This document shows positions 1-9,000 of a stretch of 10,298 nucleotides of DNA, in pieces (the stretch's first letter is position 1; the number at the start of each line of letters is the position of its first letter). This DNA is from an uncultured Oscillospiraceae bacterium. GTDB lineage: Bacteria; Bacillota; Clostridia; Oscillospirales; Oscillospiraceae. The notes below the pieces were generated by a model, which saw nothing but the letters and a program-made list of their open reading frames with translations, was not told where the DNA came from and did not search any database. Both the position numbers and the translations under genes were made by a program. Location: the NCBI GenBank assembly GCA_949093475.1, contig CARXAY010000029.1, forward strand, positions 1 to 10,298, in the 5' to 3' direction.

Positions 1-3
1 CCC

Positions 4-84
4 ATGGAGAGAAAGATAACGGCAAAGCGCGCGCTGGCATTTTTGCTGGCGTTGGAGATGTTTTGCACCCCGCTGGCCATGGCG
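4..84 (+). other. Sec signal peptide (residues 1-27)
   Basis: The first residues carry Arg3, Lys4, Lys8 and Arg9, followed by the hydrophobic run ALAFLLAL and then CTPLAMA, ending in an A-x-A type signal peptidase I site (Ala25-Met-Ala27, cut before Arg28). This directs the protein through the Sec pathway. The core is odd in having a glutamate at residue 18. Cys21 is not in a lipobox context (preceded by Glu-Met-Phe), so a lipoprotein signal is unlikely. Confidence 0.85.
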
Positions 85-3000
85 CGGGTGCAAGACCCTG
101 AGCGCGTCATCCGGGAGACCCCCTTGGGCGAAGAGGCTTGGGAGCGGACGGGAGAGCCGGCGCAGACCGGCGAGGTCACCGATCCTGTGGCCGATCCCCT
201 TGCAGAGCTGACGCCGGCCAATGACTACTACGAAGCGCGCCTGAGCTTCGGCATCCCTCTTGTCCCCGGCAGTCAGGACGGCAGCGGCGTGCCCACCAGC
301 TTTACCAACAGCATTACGGAATATCAAAATTATCTCACTTACGAGGCCAAGACCCTCACCGACGGGACGCTGCGCTGGGGCTTCCGGGGCTATCCGAAGG
401 AGATCGTGTACCGGGACGGCGCGCTCTATATCGCCCTGCCCGAAATGGGCCGCGTCCCGGACAAGGAGTTAGAGGGCTTCTATATCACGGGGAAGCTGCC
501 GGATGGGACGATGTGGTACGGCATCGACGACGGCGACCGGGTTCTGCCCACATGGAGCTTTAACGAGAAATGGTTCGCCGACGAGGAGACGGCGGAGCAG
601 TACCGCCTGATCCCCGTGGAGGGCACGGCGGCGCAGTACGGCTTGGCCGGGGACAAGGACGTGACGGCCGGAAATCTGGCCACCGTGGCCCGGCTGCCCT
701 ACAACAGCGAGACGCAGGACAAGTATTTCTGGGATGACGAAGCGTGGGGGTACTGTGTCCCCATCGTGGCCCGCTGGAAGGCCAGCTCCCAAAGCAGCAT
801 CACCGCCATGGGCATGGCTGTCACCGACCAAGACGGCGTGAGCGAAGCTCAGACCACGGTATTTACCGAAGATCCCCGGGGGAAGGTCTCTCCCGGCACG
901 CTGGCGCTGTCCGAACTGGGGGAGAGCGAGCTGCGGGAGTTCTGGCTGCGCGTTCCCGAAGAGGAGGAGCGGCTGACCATCACGCTGGAGACCTTTGAGC
1001 CTTACTATCACTACAATGTGGACGGGACAGGGGACTGCCCCGTCGCCGCCGGTTCTGTGTTCCACGCTTCCACCGGCGAGGTGTCCACCGACCTGAGCGC
1101 CAACGTCCACGCCGGACGGTGGGACGAGGAGAAGGGGGAGTATAACACCCCCATCACCCCTGCGCCCCAAATCAACGACCGGGAGCAGGTGAACAGCCCC
1201 AACAACAGCTTGAGCAATCCCGCCAGAGGGCAGTGGACGGTGGCGGATATTCCCCTGACCAAGGTGGACGAGGCCGCCGACGCCAATGAAGACCCCTTCA
1301 CCACCATCACCCTGACGGTCACCGCCCCCGACGGCGAGACCAAAGAGACCTATGTCCTCCATGTGGAGCGGTTGACCACCCCGGTGGCGACGCTGGGCTA
1401 CGGCAACACCCCCTACGGCATGATCGACAAAGACCGCAGCGCCCGCTGGAAGGACGAGAACAAGGCGGAGGGCGAGACGGACGCCGAGACCATCGCCAAG
1501 AACAAGCAGATCGCCAAGGCGTATTTCAGCGCGAACCACACCTTTACCGATATGCCCATCCGCCCCAGCGACAGCGGCAGCCTCTACCCCGGCGAATACT
1601 CCACGCTGGCGTGGACGGGGGTCGCCGGCGCCAAGAATCTGGATCTGGACTCCACCGCTGTGGTGGCCTATCTGGATATGGCCTTTGCTGATCCCGGCGT
1701 GGCCTTTGTGGACAGCGAGGGCCGGGCGGTGTCCTTCGGCGCGGACGCTCCCGACACCCGTTATACCGACTGCGTCAAGCGCACCCTGCGGCTTTTGGTG
1801 GCCGACGACGCTTTGACCACCGACCTTTACGGCGTCACCGCCCCCAACGGGGACGTGAGCGAGGTGTGGTATGTGGGCAGCGGCGGCGACTTGGCCGGCG
1901 GCCGCCTTTCCAGCACGGAAGCCTCCCAGACCCTCCTGCGTACCGGCGGTACGGATCAGGTGGATCTGCGGGGGCTGAAGGTGCTTCCCGGCGTTTACAG
2001 CGTGAAGTACCTCTTTGAAGACCCGGTGAACCACAGCCATGTTCCGGCGGAGCGGCCGCTGGCGATCCTGCCCATCCCCGGCGACGTGGATATGGACGGC
2101 GCGGTGACCCACGCCGACGCCAAGGTGCTGGACGAAAACCGCAGCGCTTGGAGCGGTGAGACGGGCCGGGTGTTCCGCCTCCTGCGGGAGCGGGTCTATA
2201 ACGACGCGCAGGTGCGCGTGGGCGATTTCAGCGGCGCGGCCGCCATCCGCAGCGGCTTCCAGCCCTCTTATACCGGCGGCACGTCCAATTACTTCTACCG
2301 TCCGCTGGACACCAGCGAGGTCTATTCCCGTAAGACGTGGGCGCAGGTAACGGCGGACGGCGTCACCGCGCAGGCGAAGTTAGAGCTGCGCTACCTCGGG
2401 CCGGAGAGCGGCAAGCTGACCGATCAGGGCCACACCAATAACATCACCGGCCCTTGGCAGGCGGACGCCGCCGAGGGGGTGTCCCTAAAGAACGACAAAC
2501 ACCCCGACGCCAAGGATACCTTCTGGGTAGGGGTCTATCTGGAGCTTCCCGCGGGCAGTGATCTGGCGGGCCAGACTGTCCGCGACCTGAAGCTGGCCCT
2601 GACCTATGACAGCGAATTTGTTCAGCCGGCCGTGGTCTATCCCTACAACCAAGATTACGCCTACAGCACCGCCGACGAATTCTGGGAGAATGTCACCTTC
2701 TTCTCCTTTAATATGGGCACGCGCTCGGTGAACGAGAATCAGCAGGCCATGACCATCTTCTCCGGCCTGAACGGCAACGCCTACAACCGGCAGGGCTTTT
2801 CCCGCAGCCGCGCGTTTTCCACCCACTACTCCAAGGTAGAGGGCGAGCTGGAGCAGACCACCTCGGCAAGCAGCCTGCGGGAGGTGGTCATCGCCCTGCA
2901 GCACGCCGACCGGACACAGGTAGCCACGCTGCGAAGCGGCTGCCTGTTGGTGCTGCCCTTCCGTCTGGTGAAGCACCCGGAGAGCCGCTTGGACGCGGAG

Positions 3001-6000
3001 AACATGGCCCGGCTCATTGAGATCTCCGCCGGAATGTCCGACCTGACGCTGGTCACCCCCAACATGGGCCGCGCCCTGCCCGGCGCGGCGGCGGCGCGGA
3101 CGGAGTGGATGGCACAGCTCATGGAGGAGACCACCGGGGTGCGGGCCGCCTCCGACCGCACCTATGCCTTCTCCGCCCAAAACGACATTTACGGCGGCGC
3201 GACCCAGAATCTCCGCGCGCTGGTGGACTGCCAGCCCACCGCGGACGGGCTGGTGCTTCTGGGGGAGGACACCACCGAGAGCCAGCAGCTCTACAACCAG
3301 ATCCAAGGCAGCGGCGAGAAAGAGAACGGCCAGTATGACAAGGAATTTTTGGTGAACGGACTACCGCTGGGGGACGACACCTTTGACCAGAGTACCCTGC
3401 CCCCCGGCTTGACCTACTATTCCTCCGACGGCTCGATCCGGGGCGTGCCTACCGCCGCCGGCGCGCCGCTGGAAAAGCCGGACGCCGACGGAAACCTCTA
3501 CCGGCCCTATACCTTCACCGTCCGGGGCAATCTCTACTCCATCGTGGTCGAGCCGCGCACCCTCCATTATCAGGTGACGGGCCGCTCCTCTTACTATGGC
3601 GAGAGCAACTTCCGCGGCAGCGACAGCGACGAGTATACCTTCACCTATACCGTGGCCGATCTGGCCAAGCGGGATACGGAAGGTCTGGCGGAGGCCCCCA
3701 CCGGGAACGGCACGGAGCTGGAGACCATTCTGGCGGAGTATGGGTACACCGCACCCAAATTCTACGCCTATGACGAGCACACCGGGCTTGCGGTCACGGC
3801 CCAGACCAAGGTGGGGCAGTATCCCATCCTGACCCGGATCGACGCCAAGGCGAACAATTACCGGTTTGTATATACCCCCGGGCCAACGCTGGCGATCCTG
3901 AAGCGGCCCATTCGGATCGACTACATTACGGTGGACTATAGCGAGCTGGGCAACGAGACCGCCGAGGGCTACAACGCGCTGATCTACAACAACGACAACC
4001 GCAACGCCCGCACCTTCACGGTGGATGAGGGCAAGGGGCACGGCGCGCTGAAGCTGTGCCTGCCTGAGATCATCGACGGCGCTTACGGTAACCTGCCCTT
4101 GGACGCGAACGGTTCGGCCCGGGTGGGCAGCGACACCCTGAAGCTGAAGTTCCGCGGCCAGTTCCAGCGCAACGAGTACGACGAGAGCTTTACCACCGAC
4201 AACTTTATCCACCTTCAGGCCCGGCAGGAGACCCGTCCCATCGGCAACATCACCTCTCTGGAGCTGGCGGACGACTGGGCCACCAACCAAAACTACAATC
4301 TGGTTTATTCCACCGGGACGAACTCCCCGGAGAAAAACGACATTCAGGGCATCGTCCTGCGCTGCGGCATCAACGCCATCAAGATCAACAGCTGGCCCAG
4401 AGAGCTGGACGGGCGGGTCACCACGGCGGGCAGCAGCATTGCAGAGCCCAAGAGCCTGCGGGTGCAGTTGAATCTGGAAAACGATTCCCAGATGGGCGAC
4501 TTTGCCTACGACGTGGTCTTTGACTACAACGCCGCCAGTTTGATCGTGTGGGATCTCCACTATAACTGGGTCTCGCCGGAGGATATGGCGGCGGGCCTTG
4601 CCAGCCCCACGGCCATCACGGGCACGGGGCTGGGCTATGACGAGGACGGGGAACTGACCGACCTCGCTCCCTACGGCAACGGGGTGCTGACCACCGCCAT
4701 GGACGGCTGGTATCTGTGCGTGGCCGCGCGGAAGTATGACGTTCAGGAGGGGGAGGAGGTCGAGTTTGTCAAGACCTACTCCAAAGAGGCGCTCCACATC
4801 GCCGCCCGGCCCATCACCCTGACCCCCGGCGCCGCCAGCCGTTTCTACGGTGATGAAAACCCCAGCGACCTGAGCTACACCTATGACTGGACACAGCTCA
4901 GCATCTCGGAGCAGCAGTGGCTCAAGGAGACCATGGGCTATCCCAGCACACAAAACCCCAAGGGCACGCCGGAGGAGCTGGAAGCCCTGTTGGCGGCCAA
5001 GGACGGGGAGTATACCCTGCCCAAGATCGCCATCTCCAAGGTCGCCGCCATCCCCACCGGGGAGAACGACCCCAATCTGGTCAAGGCGGACACCCCCAGA
5101 GGCACGGGCCAGTTCTATGTGATCCTCTACGGCGCGCGCAGCGAGGATTACAGCTTCCGCTATACCCAGCGCGGCTCTACCGTCACCTCTGAGTCCTTCG
5201 GAATGAACAGCTTTACCATTCAGGCCCGCCCCGTGGTCATCCGCGACCTCTACTCCGCCGGGAACGCGGAGGAGGGGACGGCCTCCACGGCGGACTTTGC
5301 CACCATCTACGCCGACACCCGCACCCTCTTCCTCAAGGAGCAGGTGGACGGCGCATCCAAGCGTCCCTTTACGGCGGACGTGGACAGCGGACGGGTGGTT
5401 TTGGAGACCGCCGGGTACAATGACCGCGGTCAGGTGACCTACTATACCCACAACGACACCACCCGGCCGGTGGTGCGTACCGACGTGAAGTATGGCGACG
5501 ACACGCTGGCCGTTTTGGAGAAGGACAAGGCCGCGCTTCAGGTGTCGTACACCGTCCGCTTTATCCCCGACGCCGACAAGGACGGCGACGGCAACGATCT
5601 TTACGGAATGTGGAACGATTTCACCACCAACTTCTACAGCGTGGAAGCCCTTTCCGCGGCGGGCGGCTCGGCCCAGCGGTATGTGGAGATCGGCGACTTG
5701 GCCCTCACCGGCACAGCCGCCAACAACTATGTTCTGGTCTACCAAAACGGCGCGCAGGCCGACAAGGAAGCCCCCGCCAACGCGGAGGCCTATGTTGCCC
5801 CTGAGCCGGATACCCGTTATACCATCAGCTACCAGCGTTACGGCACAGGCACCGTCCTTCTGCGCCCCATTGAGGACATGGAGCTGACCAGTCTGGGCAA
5901 GATGAACTACACCTACGGCGAGACATGGTTTCCCTCCCAGCCCAACGGCAACAACTACCTCACGCTGGAGGTGCGCTACGCCACCCGCTTCGACAACGAC

Positions 6001-9000
6001 CCCGCCCGGAACGTTCAGAGGGAGAGCCTGCGCTTCACCACGGTGAAAAGCCCTGATCCCAACGACCCCAGCCAAGATCTGGACACCGACAACTTTACCC
6101 AGCGCGGCTTTACCATCTACTATCTGAAGGACGGCGCGGCCACCACCGAGGCGAGCAAAAAGGCCGCCGTATCGGCGGGGCAGCAGCTTGTGTTTGACCA
6201 GCTCCTCTACCCCGGCGTCCACAACAACGCATCTATCTTCGTGGTGGGCAAGCGCGGCGAAAACGACCCGGAGATCTACTCCGTGGTGGGTTCGCGCCCT
6301 GTGAAGGTTCGCAAGGCGGCGCTGACCCTCACCGCCAAGAACGCCCACCGCTTCTACGGCGAGAGCAACGACGCGGTCTTCTGCGAGGACGGCGACGCCT
6401 TTGGCTACACCTACGATCCCCAGCAGTTGGCCCGGTGGGATCGGGACACCGCTCCGGCCGATCTGGCCGGCGCGAGCATCCCCGCCCTGTCCAGCACCGC
6501 CAAACCTGACTCCCCTCTGAACAAGGGCAGATGGGGCGAGTACCCCATCTCCTTTGCCAAGACGAGCTTTGAATTTGACAACTATGTGGTGACCGGCCAG
6601 CCGGGCATCCTGTTTGTCTATCCCCGGCCCATCCAGATCAACGGCATCAGGCACAGCCAGACCACCGACGGCGGCCAGCCCGGCCCGGTCTATACCATCT
6701 ACAACGCCACCTCCGCGACCATCTTCACCACCCAGTATGACACCACCCAGAACCGTCTGGATGTGGGACTGGCCATCACGCCGGGGGCGACCACCTGTCC
6801 CCAGACCATCGTCCGCATCAACGCCAACGGCGAGCCGGTGATGAGCGGCGCGTCCCACAATCTGCCCATCAGCGGTAACACCTTGGTGGGGAGCGACGAG
6901 CTGGCGTTCAACGTCCGCATTGAGCTGGGCACGCCGACCCTGTGGCAGCTGGCCGAAGGGGCGACCGACGCGTGGCACGACGACATGAGGGTCACCGTCA
7001 ACACCATGGCGGAGACGGACACCTCCAAAAACTACCGCTTGAGCGCGTCGCGCACCTTTGACCGGTGCTGGGGCGCGGTGAAGCTGCGTACCATCGACCA
7101 CATCCATATCATTCAGCCGCCCAAGCTGAACTACACCTACGGCGACACGCTGGATCTCTCCGGCCTGCGGGTTCGCATCGACTATATGGCGGACACGGCA
7201 GGGGTGATGGAGTGGGACAACGTGCCCTATGTCAGCCCCGAACAGTTCCAGAGCCACGGCCTGTATATCAACTACTGGGATGTGGGCACGCCGGTTCCCG
7301 GCTCCAGCGAAGAGCGCAAGAACCTGACCTCCACATACCGCAAGGCCCACAGCGGCGACCACGTCACCATCGCCCCCACCCACGACACCCAGCAGTTCAG
7401 CGGAACGAACAGCAGCGCGCCAAACCATCCCTTTGCCGCCAACGGCAAGACGCTGATCGTCTCCGCCTATCAGGCCACCGCGGTGGCGGAGTATCAGAAC
7501 GCCGCCGACCCCGTCATTTTGGGGGATACGCCGGTGCTGATCCACAACCTCAGCGTGTATGACTACACCCCCGTCAGCACCACCGGCGGCACACCCCCCG
7601 TGGCCAGCGGCACCAACGCCACCGCGACCATCCGCGTGAACCCCCGCCGGCTGACCTATACCCTTGCCGCGGAGGACAAGGTCTATGACGGAACGAAGCG
7701 CGCCGCCGGAACGGTGACCCTCACCAATGTCTTTGACGCCACGGCGCAGGTCAAGGTGGACAGCGACAACAACATCGTGCGCGAGAGCATCAAGGACGCC
7801 GTCTACCTGCCCACCGGCGCGTCCTATGAGAGTAACAGCGCCAACTATGCAGACTTCACCGCCCTCACAAACACCCTGCAAAACCGCCGGGTGTCCTTCC
7901 GCAGCGGGGAACAGCCCGCCGGCAGCGACCTGCTGACCTTTACCTTTGTCAACCCCAACGTCCACTATGAGGACGACGCCTTTGACACGGGCCGGCCCAC
8001 CATCGGGCCGGGGGCGTCCTACGACTGGAGACGTTCCCAGACCTTGGACGAGGTCACCTCCGCCCACGACGTTTACAACCCGGTCTCCCAGCTCCCGGTG
8101 GAGGTCACCAATATGCGCCTCCTCGGCCCGGACGCGGCCAACTACACTTGGGGCGCGTCCAGCGAGCCGCGGGTGGACGCCACCGAGGTGCTTCTGGGCA
8201 CCCGCGCCGCCGCGGAGGACGAGCAGGACGCCGCGCCCTTTGCCACCATCCAAAAGGCCGACCGCCCGGTGCTTCAGGGCCGCTCGCTGCTGCCGTCGCT
8301 GGCGGTGGATCTCCACAGCAATGCCGTCCGTCTCGGCCTGACGCAGGCGCTGGACGCCCTCCTTGACCGAAACGACGAGTTTGCCGCCGAGACCCATTTT
8401 GAGTACGCTCTCTTCTACGACAAGGACGGGATGCTTACCACGTGGGCGGGGAACGAGGGGGACTGGGATCATCAGGACACCTACTTCTTTGGCGGCGAGG
8501 CCGTCCGCCCCTACATCGACCCGGCCTATCTCCCCAATCTGAAAACCCTCCCCAAGCCGGAGACGGCGAACGAAAAGACCATCTATAAGGGACAGCTCTA
8601 CCCGTGGGCCGACGAGGACGAGGGCATGGCTCTTGACCCCTCTGCGTACCCCGGCGGCGCGGAGAGCGCGGAGGCGTATTGGTTCTACCGGCTCTATGAC
8701 ACGTCTCGCAAGGCTCTGCCCCGTGACACGGTGTTTTATCCGCTGGTGCGCCTGAGCGAGAGCCGCAACTACAACCCCTCCGCCGACCTCTCCGGCGACG
8801 AGCAGGTCACCGCCGAGAGTCTGGAGGCCGCAAAGGCCGCCGTGAAGGCTTGGCAGGACGACCCGGAAAACGAGACCCTGAAGGCTGACGCCCTTGCGGC
8901 GTCGGCTACGGTGCTTTCTGCCGCCCAAGGCATGAAGAACGCCGCCGAGAAGGCTTCCGCAGATAAAGTGGCGGAGGATCTGGCCCGCGTCGACCAAAAG

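Noticed and set aside
1..3. Promoter or ribosome binding site for the gene
   Set aside because: Only three bases precede the start codon, so nothing can be judged.
58..66. Cys21 as a lipoprotein attachment site
   Set aside because: The residues before it are Glu-Met-Phe, which do not fit a lipobox, and an Ala-Met-Ala signal peptidase I site lies just after.
260..472. Short + strand frames in other registers (for example at 260-472, 4883-5122, 5492-5887, 7065-7562, 7946-8341)
   Set aside because: They overlap the giant frame, are rich in Arg, Pro, Ser or Ala as expected for shifted reading of G+C-rich DNA, and show no domain or ribosome binding site.
469..2112. Antisense open frame of 547 codons
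   Set aside because: Same register effect; it ends exactly at a sense TTA codon at 469 and has no recognisable domain.
2485..3306. Antisense open frame of 273 codons
   Set aside because: Same register effect; it ends at a sense CTA codon at 2485.
3556..8268. DNA-level tandem repeats that might cause assembly or recombination trouble
   Set aside because: The repeats are visible only at protein level; no long near-identical DNA stretch was noticed between units by eye.
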